A stretch of DNA of 64,000 nucleotides from Ktedonobacter racemifer DSM 44963 (GTDB lineage: Bacteria; Chloroflexota; Ktedonobacteria; Ktedonobacterales; Ktedonobacteraceae). The position numbers were made by a program, and so were the translations under genes. The notes below the pieces were generated by a model that was given only the letters and a program-made list of their open reading frames with translations, searched no databases and was not told where the DNA came from. The stretch covers positions 2,232,001 through 2,296,000 of the forward strand of contig NZ_ADVG01000004.1 of the NCBI RefSeq assembly GCF_000178855.1, given 5' to 3'. Shown piece by piece: positions 46,912 through 54,536 of this stretch. Position 1 is the stretch's first letter; each line of letters opens with the position of its first letter.

Positions 46912-47805
46912 ATGAAACTTAGTTTTCTCACCAGCAATATCGCTGATCTGGAAAAAGCTGCCGCTTTGGGCTTCGATGGTATCGAACTCAACGCGCGCGC
47001 CTTTGGCAATCCGGCTGAAGGTGAACTGGACCGCGAGGCCATCGCTAGGACGAAGCGGCTTGCTGAGAAACATAAGGTTTCCGTCAATAGTATTGCCTAT
47101 TATGACCTAGCCTGGGGAAGCTTTTCAGCGCCCGAGGCCATCACGCAGGCCTACGCACGCGTTTTTGACGCTGCGGAAGCTCTGGGCATCAATGTTATTG
47201 CCAGCATGGGCGGCTTCGATGCTCAGCGCAACTGGGAAGGCAATATCCAGCTCTTCGCTGAGCGCTTTGGACCAATCACAGCGCTGGCCGAAAAACGTGG
47301 CATGCTAATCGCGCTCGAAAACTGGATGTCGATCCATGGTCGCCTGCCCTTCAATCCGGTCAACATCGGTGGCTCGCCCGATACCTGGAATGCGCTCTTT
47401 AAAGCAGTGCCATCGAAGGCGCTGGGCCTGGAGTTTGATCCTTCACACCTCTACTGGCAAGGGATCGATCATATCCGCGCGCTACACGAATTCAAGGATC
47501 GCGTCTACCACGTGCATGCCAAAGATACCGAGATGTTGCCGGAGCGGCGCTATCGCGGCGGCGTAAATGGTGATTACTTTCGCTTCCGCATCCCCGGCTA
47601 CGGCGAGATCAACTGGGCACAGTTTATTTCGGCGCTGGACGAGATTGGCTATACCGGTGATATTGCCATTGAGCACGAGGACCCAATTTATTGGAACGAG
47701 CGTTTCGACGAGGGATTGGACCGTGGCTGGCAGGTGCTCAACCCACTCATCCATCCTCAGGAACGCAACTGGCAGACTACCATTACATCATCACATACGC
47801 TCTAG
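46912..47805 (+). CDS. Sugar phosphate isomerase/epimerase, TIM barrel
   Basis: The 297-residue protein is a xylose-isomerase-like TIM barrel with metal ligands in LIALENWMS (Glu), LGLEFDPSHLYWQGID (Asp, His), VYHVHAKDTEM (His) and IAIEHEDP (Glu). Enzymes of this type isomerise or epimerise keto-sugars or inosose in catabolic operons. It follows the permease by three bases and precedes an oxidoreductase gene, a set often used for inositol- or rare-sugar oxidation. The exact substrate is unknown. Confidence 0.88.
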   Translation: MKLSFLTSNIADLEKAAALGFDGIELNARAFGNPAEGELDREAIARTKRLAEKHKVSVNSIAYYDLAWGSFSAPEAITQAYARVFDAAEALGINVIASMGGFDAQRNWEGNIQLFAERFGPITALAEKRGMLIALENWMSIHGRLPFNPVNIGGSPDTWNALFKAVPSKALGLEFDPSHLYWQGIDHIRALHEFKDRVYHVHAKDTEMLPERRYRGGVNGDYFRFRIPGYGEINWAQFISALDEIGYTGDIAIEHEDPIYWNERFDEGLDRGWQVLNPLIHPQERNWQTTITSSHTL

Positions 47806-47820
47806 CAATAAAGATGGAGA

Positions 47821-47853
47821 GTGTGCTGGTGTGCCTGAAGAGCACCAGCACAC
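47821..47853 (+). promoter_or_regulatory. Intercistronic hairpin in the sugar operon
   Basis: GTGTGCTGGTG pairs perfectly with CACCAGCACAC around an 11-base loop. It lies 16 bases after the isomerase stop and has no T-tract, so it may protect the upstream message or tune read-through to the oxidoreductase gene. Confidence 0.45.
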
Positions 47854-47895
47854 CCCCGCCACAGCAGACTATTTTCACGAAGGAGTTCGTTATCT

Positions 47896-48957
47896 ATGGC
47901 CGCCAGACCCAAAATTGGCTTTATCGGTGTCGGCATGATGGGCCAACTGGCTCATCTCGCCAACTATGCCCGTTTACGCGATAGTGGCGACTGCGAGATC
48001 GCCGGAGTGAGCGACCTACAGCCCTTGCTCGCGCGAGCTGTAGGCAAAAAATACAACGTTCATGTCTACGAAAATAACGCGCAGCTCCTGGCTGATCCAA
48101 CTGTTAACGCGGTTGTCTGCATTCAGCAGTGGCCTAATAATTATCAGCTGGTGAAGCAGATTCTACAGGCAGGGAAATCCGTACTTACTGAGAAACCGAT
48201 GGTCGGACGTCTGGACGAAGCACAGGAGTTAATGGCGTTGGCGCGGGAGAAAGGGCTGCTCTACGCGGTCGGCTTTATGAAGCGCTACGATACCGGCGTT
48301 GAACTTGCCAGGCAACTGCTGAATGAGGTGAGAGCTAGTGACGAGCTGGGTCCGCTGCTGAGCGTTGACGCACAGTGCGATGGAGGAGATTGGCTACAGA
48401 ATACTGGCACGCCGATTAAGGTAGACAATACAACGCCACTACCTCCCTTGTGCCCAACCTATCCGGATGGCTGCACTACTCCACAGCAACAGGCTGCCTA
48501 TGGCTACTTGGTGAACATCTTCGCGCACAACATCAATCTCTGCCATTACCTGCTTGGTTCCGAAATGACAGTTTATGCGGCCCAGTTCCAGGCCGATCAC
48601 TCGATGCAGGCGTTGTTACGTCATGAAGGAGTGCCAGTTACAGTACGCGGGGCCAGCAGTTTCTCGCCGGATTGGCGTGAATATACGACCTTCACCTTCC
48701 AAAGGGGTGAGCTGATTATTAAGACGCCAGTACCGATGAATCGTCAACAGGCGGCCAGGGTAATCGTCACGCGGTCGAGCCAGCGAGGCTATGTAACAAC
48801 GGAGTATCACGCGCCGATCGACTGGGCTTTCTTCCGCGAAGCGCAAGGCTTCGTACGTGCTCTAACAGGCGAGCAGCTGTTGCGCGCGCCAGCGGAAACC
48901 TGTCTATGGGACGTACGTGTTATGGAGCGTATTATTCAGATTGCGGAGGTGCTATAA
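47896..48957 (+). CDS. Gfo/Idh/MocA-family oxidoreductase
   Basis: The 353-residue protein has an N-terminal Rossmann fold (IGFIGVGMMGQLAHLANYAR) and the family segment VLTEKPMVGRLDEAQELM, where EKP carries the catalytic lysine. A C-terminal beta-sheet domain binds the sugar. Members oxidise inositol, glucose or other sugars with NAD(P)+. GAAGGAG precedes the ATG at 47896. In this operon it would act on the imported sugar before or after the isomerases. The next gene starts three bases after the stop. Confidence 0.9.
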   Translation: MAARPKIGFIGVGMMGQLAHLANYARLRDSGDCEIAGVSDLQPLLARAVGKKYNVHVYENNAQLLADPTVNAVVCIQQWPNNYQLVKQILQAGKSVLTEKPMVGRLDEAQELMALAREKGLLYAVGFMKRYDTGVELARQLLNEVRASDELGPLLSVDAQCDGGDWLQNTGTPIKVDNTTPLPPLCPTYPDGCTTPQQQAAYGYLVNIFAHNINLCHYLLGSEMTVYAAQFQADHSMQALLRHEGVPVTVRGASSFSPDWREYTTFTFQRGELIIKTPVPMNRQQAARVIVTRSSQRGYVTTEYHAPIDWAFFREAQGFVRALTGEQLLRAPAETCLWDVRVMERIIQIAEVL

Positions 48958-48960
48958 GTT

Positions 48961-49782
48961 ATGCGACGTGCACAACTGACTATCAACTCGGTCTCGACCA
49001 GACACGGGGGATTGGAAGAGGCTTTGGATGCTTATGCTAACGCAGGCTTTACGCTGGTCGAGTTTGTATTGCCACAGCTTAAAGCGTACATCGCGCAGGG
49101 CCACACTCTTGACGATACGCGCGCTTTACTGGCACGCTACAACCTGCAGGCAATCGGCGGCTTCGAGACTGCGATTATCTGCTTTGGCTCGCCTGAGCAG
49201 CAGCGTGCCAATCACGATCTGCTTTTGAACAACGCTCGCCTCATTCACGAGCTGGGCGGCGGTACGATGGTCATCGGCACTGATGGACCTGAGCAGGTCA
49301 CGAGCGATACCCTGCCCATAATCGCGGAAAATGTGCGCGATCTGGCCCGCGGGATGGAGGGGCTACAGGTCGCCATCGCCGTCGAGTTCAACTGGTCGCC
49401 GGTCATCAAGAGCCTGCATAGCGCTGTGCAGGTCGTGCAGCAGGTCGCGCATCCACAGGTGGGCATTCTCTTTGATCCCGCCCATTACTACACTACTGTA
49501 ACTAAGTTTGAACACCTCACAACAGAGATAGTTCCCTTGATCAAGCATGTTCACCTCAACGATATGCGCGACAAACCGGGCGATCTCAGCAACTGTAATA
49601 GTGACCGCGTATTACCGGGACAGGGTGTTCTCGACCTGCGCGCTATCATAGCCCGCCTGGAAGAGTTTGGCTACCACGGCCTCTACTCCATCGAAATGTT
49701 TAACGAGGACCTCTGGCAACTGCCCGCCGCGCAGGCCGCTGCACAATGCTATCAGAGCTTGCTGCCATTGTGTAGCGATTAA
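48961..49782 (+). CDS. Second sugar phosphate isomerase/epimerase, TIM barrel
   Basis: The 273-residue barrel has metal-ligand segments IAVEFNWSPVIKS (Glu), GILFDPAHYYTT (Asp, His), IKHVHLNDMRD (His) and YSIEMFNEDLW (Glu). It shares the fold with the product at 46912 but only distant sequence. Two isomerases beside one oxidoreductase suggest consecutive rearrangements of an oxidised sugar. It is the last gene of the operon that begins at 43689. Confidence 0.88.
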   Translation: MRRAQLTINSVSTRHGGLEEALDAYANAGFTLVEFVLPQLKAYIAQGHTLDDTRALLARYNLQAIGGFETAIICFGSPEQQRANHDLLLNNARLIHELGGGTMVIGTDGPEQVTSDTLPIIAENVRDLARGMEGLQVAIAVEFNWSPVIKSLHSAVQVVQQVAHPQVGILFDPAHYYTTVTKFEHLTTEIVPLIKHVHLNDMRDKPGDLSNCNSDRVLPGQGVLDLRAIIARLEEFGYHGLYSIEMFNEDLWQLPAAQAAAQCYQSLLPLCSD

Positions 49783-49802
49783 CGAGAGGAGGGGAAGGCA
49801 TC

Positions 49803-49830
49803 GCGATCATGGGTGGAAACCCATGATCGC
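49803..49830. terminator. Hairpin after the sugar operon
   Basis: GCGATCATGGGT pairs with ACCCATGATCGC around a 4-base loop, 20 bases after the last stop. No T-tract follows, so it may need a factor, or mainly protect the 3' end. Confidence 0.5.
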
Positions 49831-49878
49831 CGTCTCAAGACTCCCGAGCTCCTGCGCCTGTAGGGGGAGGGGATGAGG

Positions 49879-50259
49879 ATGAAGAATGTGCTCAAGCGGG
49901 CCCGTGAATTGAGTGGATATTCGCAGCGGGAGATTGCGGACGCATTGGGTGTTGCGGTGACGACGATCAGTCGCTGGGAGAATGGGCATGTTGAGTCCAT
50001 GCCCTACTATCGGCGCAAGCTAGCAGCGTTGTATGAGAAGAAGCCAGGGGAATTGTTTCCCGCGCTGATGATAGGAAAGATGATAGATCTTCCCCCGGAG
50101 GAGCAGCAACCTGAAGGACGGGGAAAGCATCCAAATTTTCTTCGACGAGAGCGTCGTCTTCGCAATTGGAGCCAGGAGGATCTCGCTGAGAAGATTGGGG
50201 CAGCGCGAGGAAGCATCAGTCGTTGGGAGCAGAAGGAGCAGGGCGCAAAGCGGTTATGA
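49879..50259 (+). CDS. Tandem XRE helix-turn-helix protein, truncated
   Basis: The 126-residue protein has two XRE domains: residues 2-55 (LKRARELSGYSQREIADALG, VTTISRWENG) and about 82-120 (LRRERRLRNWSQEDLAEKIG, RGSISRWEQ). The second domain breaks off after RWEQKEQGAKRL, where such domains usually continue with a final helix. A tnpB element follows 80 bases later, so its insertion probably cut off a longer protein. I chose the ATG at 49879 because GGGGGAGG lies eight bases upstream; 49873 is also possible. In related genomes, such N-terminal domains often lead NB-ARC-type proteins; that is not visible here. Confidence 0.7.
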   Translation: MKNVLKRARELSGYSQREIADALGVAVTTISRWENGHVESMPYYRRKLAALYEKKPGELFPALMIGKMIDLPPEEQQPEGRGKHPNFLRRERRLRNWSQEDLAEKIGAARGSISRWEQKEQGAKRL

Positions 50260-50338
50260 TCGAGGAAGGGGTCTCAGCTTGAAAGACCCGACAGTCTCAC
50301 CTTTCCCCACCTGCCTTTCTAAATCTACTCAAATGTGC

Positions 50339-51592
50339 TTATGCACCCTCGAATAGATTCAATTGCTGCACTTGGCCCTCACAGGAAGTCCCCATGACTT
50401 CTACGCCGCTTTGGGTCACCTGCAGCACATCGCACTCAGGACAAGCCTGAGTGTATGGCCCTCGCCGGGCAAGGAACCTCGTCAAGATGTTGTGAGCACT
50501 ATTCTCATCTCGATCCATGACGAGTCCACATTCCGCGCACTGATACGTCCGCTTCCACAGTGGCATGGCTTGCAGATTCCCACAGCCACTACACTGCTTG
50601 GACGTGTTACGCTCATCTACCAACTGAAGCTCTTTCCCATACAACTGGCATTTATAGGTGAGCATTTGGACGAAGGCATACAAGCCCCAGTCATTGTAGA
50701 CTGCCCGATTGAGCGCCTTGTTTCGCTCCTGATGCTCTTTCATGACCATGTGCCGTTGGGAAAGATCGCCCACGACGACAGTTCTCTCAACCAATCGCCG
50801 TGCGATGAGATGCGATGCCTTGTGCAGGCTATCGCGCTGTTTGTTGCGCTTCCTCTGCGACACGCGCTTGTACACCTTGCTCAGATGAAGATAACGACGC
50901 GACTTCTTCTTGCACTTGCTGCGTTTCGAGCGAAGCCGATCCAACTGTTTGTTGTACCAACGCGAGCCTTTGAACCCACCGATGTGATAGATCCGGCCCT
51001 CTTGCGTGACCCCAGTTGCCAGCGTCTTGATGCCCAGATCGAAAGCCACGGTGTTGCCATCGCGTTTGGCTTGCTCGGGCTCTCGGTAGCTGAAAGAGGC
51101 GTAGTAGTTACCTCTGCCATCGCGACTGATCGCCACCTCTCGAAAGCCTTCTGGAGGCAGTTCGGTGAGTGCGGCACGGATGGCAGGAAAGCGTTTGTGC
51201 TTGCCCTTGCCTCCTGTGGGCAACATGAGCGTGTTTCCCTCAAGCGTGAGATACATCGCCGGATAACAGAGGGTAAAGAAGCCATGGCGAGGGCGCACGC
51301 GGGGAAAGCCTGGGGTTTCCCCATTGGCGACGCGACGAAAGAAGGCTCGCATGGCCCCATCCAGGCGATAGTACACTTCCGCAAGCAATTTCCCATAGAC
51401 CTGATTAAGTTCAGGATCATGGGCACGGCTCTCGGCCAGCGTTTTCTTGCAGGCGTTGAAGCGCCACTTCTCACCGTCTCGCAATTTCATCACCCACCAA
51501 TTGTAGAGCCCTCTGCATTTTCCTTGCATGAACTCAAGGGTAGCCATGTCTTGCTCGCTGAGGTCAAGTTTGATCTTTTTGCAGAGGAGCAT
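50339..51592 (-). CDS. tnpB: TnpB-type nuclease with altered RuvC motif II
   Basis: The 417-residue protein has motif I AFDLGIKTLATGV (Asp), a zinc ribbon CSGCGNLQAM...YQCAECG and motif III MDRDENSAHNIL (Asp). Motif II reads TVVVGDLSQRHM, with Gly where most TnpB have Glu. Some TnpB groups carry a displaced catalytic Glu, so this can be a natural rearranged form or an inactive one. AAGGGG precedes the ATG at 51592; the open frame reaches 51736. The C-terminus has an extra Cys pair (QACPECDVLQV). A hairpin at about 50272-50292 (GGGTCT/AGACCC) is probably the right end. Confidence 0.85.
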   Translation of the reverse strand: MLLCKKIKLDLSEQDMATLEFMQGKCRGLYNWWVMKLRDGEKWRFNACKKTLAESRAHDPELNQVYGKLLAEVYYRLDGAMRAFFRRVANGETPGFPRVRPRHGFFTLCYPAMYLTLEGNTLMLPTGGKGKHKRFPAIRAALTELPPEGFREVAISRDGRGNYYASFSYREPEQAKRDGNTVAFDLGIKTLATGVTQEGRIYHIGGFKGSRWYNKQLDRLRSKRSKCKKKSRRYLHLSKVYKRVSQRKRNKQRDSLHKASHLIARRLVERTVVVGDLSQRHMVMKEHQERNKALNRAVYNDWGLYAFVQMLTYKCQLYGKELQLVDERNTSKQCSGCGNLQAMPLWKRTYQCAECGLVMDRDENSAHNILTRFLARRGPYTQACPECDVLQVTQSGVEVMGTSCEGQVQQLNLFEGA

Positions 51593-51825
51593 GAAAACCC
51601 CTTCCCTTTCAACACCACACTGAGAGAGAGACGTCGCCTCTTTCGCTAGAAACATCAGATATTCTGGTTTAGAACACTTTTTCTTGTATGGTGCGTGTAG
51701 CATACCATGATATCGTCTCTCTGTCAACGCCTCCAAAGGTGGACAACAAGCACACCTTTAAGCATAGTCGCGCACATTTTCGATTGCTGCTCTTACGCTC
51801 CTTTCCCATCGAAAGGAGTTTTTGA

Positions 51826-52020
51826 ATGAACGAACCAATCACAACCATCGACCCGCGATACAGTGATCCAAACGCCGTTGCCACTCCATGGGAGGAGACC
51901 TGCCGCGTGCTTGAAACCGCCGAGCTGTTTTGGCTCTCGACAGGGCGAGCTGACGGTCGCCCTCATGCCACGCCGGTGGTTGCCGTCTGGACACGCCTTA
52001 TGCTTCCCACTGGTTTCTAG
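51826..52020 (+). pseudogene. Pyridoxamine-phosphate-oxidase-like protein, N-terminal fragment
   Basis: The 64-codon frame matches the first strand-turn-strand of FMN-binding split-barrel proteins: TPWEETCRVLETAELFWLST, then GRPHATPVVAVW. The frame then ends at TRLMLPTGF. The rest of the barrel is absent, so the gene is broken. A ribosome site (GAAAGGAG) precedes it. Confidence 0.6.
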
Positions 52021-52030
52021 GAGGGTAATC

Positions 52031-52276
52031 ATGCCAACTCGCGCAGAGATTTTGGACACACTTGCGGCATCGCAGATGCAGGTCATGGCGTTTTTTCAAG
52101 GGCTGAGCCCGGAAGACCTGGAGCGCCCGGCAACGGCGAGTGATGTTCCCGGAGAAGCTCCGTGGCGCGCCAAGGATCATTTGGCTCACCTGGTGAAAAG
52201 CGAGCGCAACATCCAGCAATTGCTGTGCCGTGCACTCGCCGGCGAGACGCGAAACGTTCTATTACGTCTTCAATAC
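52031..52276 (+). pseudogene. DinB-like protein, N-terminal fragment
   Basis: With GGAGGG before the ATG, the frame encodes a DinB/maleylpyruvate-isomerase-like four-helix start (EILDTLAASQMQVMAFFQGL, then WRAKDHLAHLVKSERNI with the metal-binding His). It is cut at about AGETRNVLLRLQY by the 501-bp inverted-repeat element; the downstream part of the gene is missing on the other side. The frame continues to 52342 only through the element. Confidence 0.65.
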
Positions 52277-52777
52277 CTGGTAATTGGCGCGAAGGTTAGA
52301 CGCTTTTTAGCGCGAAGGGTGGGATTTTGGCGCGAAGGTTGAGCACCTCAACCATTGGTCGAGCGAGAACCCGCCTCGGAAGCGGCTCACGAATCTCGAA
52401 AGCTGTAAATTCAGGAGAGGAGGCAAAAAGCGGCCCCAGGACTGCATTCTACCAGGTGGAAGACGCCATTGTAATCCCCTGTCAGAGCGGGCCGCTCTGA
52501 CATCCTACTTCGCAGGATATCCACTTAGGAGAGTATAGATGTTTCTGTGCCTTCAATACAAGCCAACCTCGAAGGGATAAAGAGGGGTAGTACCTCATTG
52601 CGCATCCCGTGGGAATAGCCAAGATGTATCAATGAGCAACCGAATTTACAAAAACGATTTGCAGCCATCCGCTTGTGGAGCGGCTTGATTCGTTACCAAT
52701 GGCTGTGCTGCTCAACCTTCGCGCCAAAATCCCACCCTTCGCGCTAAAAAGCGTCTAACCTTCGCGCCAATTACCAG
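52277..52777. mobile_element. Non-autonomous element with 69-bp perfect terminal inverted repeats
   Basis: The left end (52277-52345) and the right end (52709-52777) are exact reverse complements over 69 bases. Each arm carries three copies of a 12-base subrepeat GGCGCGAAGGTT/AGCGCGAAGGGT (left starts 52286, 52309 and 52329). The 363-base core encodes no protein but has hairpins, including a perfect TGTCAGAGCGG/CCGCTCTGACA at 52480-52502, and the 20-base dispersed repeat at 52594-52613. No clear target duplication is visible. It interrupts the DinB-like gene. No transposase with matching ends is in this window. Confidence 0.8.
52594..52613 (-). repeat. Dispersed 20-bp repeat, copy C
   Basis: CTCATTGCGCATCCCGTGGG is the reverse complement of the repeat at 27773-27792 with one mismatch. 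It lies within the 501-bp element. Confidence 0.5.
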
Positions 52778-52782
52778 CAACC

Positions 52783-52865
52783 AGAGGTAAGGCTAGGATC
52801 ACTACAAAAATCTATCACAAGGTTGCCTTGTGATAGATTTTTGTAGTGATCCTAGCCTTACCTCT
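52783..52865. terminator. Perfect 40-bp inverted repeat
   Basis: Two 40-base arms match without mismatch around a 3-base loop (TTG). A5 and T5 tracts lie inside the arms. It is the longest palindrome of the window, 5 bases after the 501-bp element and 36 bases before the next palindrome. Confidence 0.65.
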
Positions 52866-52901
52866 ATATGAGATATTTCGTTAAAAGTGCGAAAATGATA
52901 T

Positions 52902-52957
52902 AACCATGCAAAACGAGATGAAGCGGCTTAAGCCGCTTCATCTCGTTTTGCATGGTT
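52902..52957. terminator. Perfect 28-bp inverted repeat without a loop
   Basis: Both 28-base arms match exactly and meet at CTTAAG. It ends one base before the stop codon of the MFS transporter, so it lies at the end of that transcript. Confidence 0.7.
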
Positions 52958-52958
52958 G

Positions 52959-54329
52959 CTAGATCTCTCTCAACGCTGTTTGGGTCATCCCAAACAGCAT
53001 CGCCAGAGCCAGGAAGAGTCCACCGAACGGAAAGAGGATCGCCGGGCCGAACTGGTTCGAGAGCACGCCAGCCAGAGCGACCGAGAATGGATACATCCCG
53101 AAGGAGCAGAACATCAGCAGGCCCATGACACGCCCCATCAGATGGCTCGGGATGTTCAGTTGGACCGCAGTGAAGAGCAGGATCGTGAGGCCGCTGTTGG
53201 CGATGCCGCCAATCAGCATACAGACGATGGCTCCAGGGATGCCCCCAATGGGGAGAAGCGCAATCATGGCAGCCACGATCAGGCCACCCAGGAATACGAT
53301 CAGCCCTTTGTGTTTGCGTTTGCCCAGCATGCCAGCGAAGATTGCCCCGACGAGCGCTCCTGCACCCCAGGCTGCCAGAATAACGCCATAGCTGCTCGCA
53401 CTTCCGTGCATGGGACTGTGGATCAACGCGGGCAGCGCGACCTCTACCAGGCCTCCTGAGCATAGGCTGATCACAATAAAAAGCAGCAGGGTTACCTGAA
53501 TAAGCCGCGAGGTGCGAAGATACTGCCAGAAGCTGATCCGCGTACCTTGCTCCTGGGTACTGGCTGATGGATTCTCTCGGCTTGCTCCTGCCTCTTTTGT
53601 GCTGGATGTGGCACGAGAGGGCGTGCGCATCAGGGCCAGCGAAAGCGCCGAAACGAGGAAGGTCGCCGCGTCGATGGCCAGGGCCGCTCCTGCGGTGAAC
53701 GCGGCCATGACCACGCCAGCGAAAGCCGAGCCAATCAGGTTCGCACCCTGCATCGAGGACATCATCAGCCCATTGCCAGCTTGTAGGTTCTCGTTGCTCA
53801 GCGTATCCGGCAAGATGGACATAGAGGCGGGTGTGAATGCGCCCCCAAAGGCTCCCAGCGGCACAGCGATCGCGCAGAACTGAAAGACGGTGGGATGTCC
53901 TCCCAGGGCCAGCGCCGCCAGGAGAGCCATCAGCAGCAGACGCACGGCATCCGCCATCAGCATGACCCGCCGCGGGTGTAGGCGATCCGAGAGCCAACCG
54001 CCCACCAGCATGCTCGCCGCGCGGGGAATACCGTAGGCGGTCAGCACAAGACCCAGTTCCTGGGCGCTGCCGCCCGTCGTCAGGACGAGCCACGGCAATG
54101 CGACGGCATAGAGCGCATCGCCGAGGACGGAGATCGTCTGACCACCAAAGAGCAGCGTAAAATTGTGCACGCGAAAGGGGTGAAACATCCCTCCCCCAAC
54201 TGGTTGGGCCGCGTTGGGTTCCCGGGAACCAGCCTGCGCGAGGACCTCGCCGTCCTGCTTGAGCAGCGTGGGCGGTTGCGCCACGCTGGGAGACACTGTT
54301 TCGTTCTCTGGAGGCATATCTGTTGACAT
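52959..54329 (-). CDS. MFS transporter, drug-exporter-like
   Basis: The 456-residue protein has a polar N-terminal tail of about 50 residues, then twelve membrane helices. The start is FRVHNFTLLFGGQTISVLGDALYAVALPW, where the G-D-x-x-Y segment (LGDALYAVALPWLVL) is typical of macrolide-efflux-type MFS exporters, and AYGIPRAASMLVGGWLSDRL is the cytoplasmic motif A region. Substrates are unknown; it lies next to a glycosyltransferase gene. Its first codons are part of a 111-bp tandem duplication, which leaves a decayed second start upstream. Confidence 0.88.
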   Translation of the reverse strand: MSTDMPPENETVSPSVAQPPTLLKQDGEVLAQAGSREPNAAQPVGGGMFHPFRVHNFTLLFGGQTISVLGDALYAVALPWLVLTTGGSAQELGLVLTAYGIPRAASMLVGGWLSDRLHPRRVMLMADAVRLLLMALLAALALGGHPTVFQFCAIAVPLGAFGGAFTPASMSILPDTLSNENLQAGNGLMMSSMQGANLIGSAFAGVVMAAFTAGAALAIDAATFLVSALSLALMRTPSRATSSTKEAGASRENPSASTQEQGTRISFWQYLRTSRLIQVTLLLFIVISLCSGGLVEVALPALIHSPMHGSASSYGVILAAWGAGALVGAIFAGMLGKRKHKGLIVFLGGLIVAAMIALLPIGGIPGAIVCMLIGGIANSGLTILLFTAVQLNIPSHLMGRVMGLLMFCSFGMYPFSVALAGVLSNQFGPAILFPFGGLFLALAMLFGMTQTALREI

Positions 54330-54457
54330 GGGAATGTTCCTTTCCTGTGCGAGGGTCTCACCGTCCTGCTTGAGCAGCGTGGGGGGGTTGCGCCGCGCTG
54401 CTGGACACTATTTCGTTCTCTGGATGCATATATCGCGACATGTGAATGTAATTTCCT
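54235..54457. repeat. 111-bp tandem duplication at the MFS start
   Basis: The segment 54235-54345 (first 31 codons and upstream bases of the MFS gene) is repeated at 54346-54457 with about 80 percent identity. The outer copy reads PENEIVSSSAAQPP where the gene has PENETVSPSVAQPP, then loses the frame at a run of seven G residues. Confidence 0.7.
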
Positions 54458-54536
54458 GATGCTCCGCTTGGTTCTGGCGCGTGTTGCTTCACTGCTCCAA
54501 CCAGAGGACCGTTCCGTCCCTGCACGTGCTCCCGTT

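Noticed and set aside
50363..51649. Long plus-strand frame of 428 codons opposite another tnpB gene
   Set aside because: It mirrors the TnpB reading frame and shows no protein motif.
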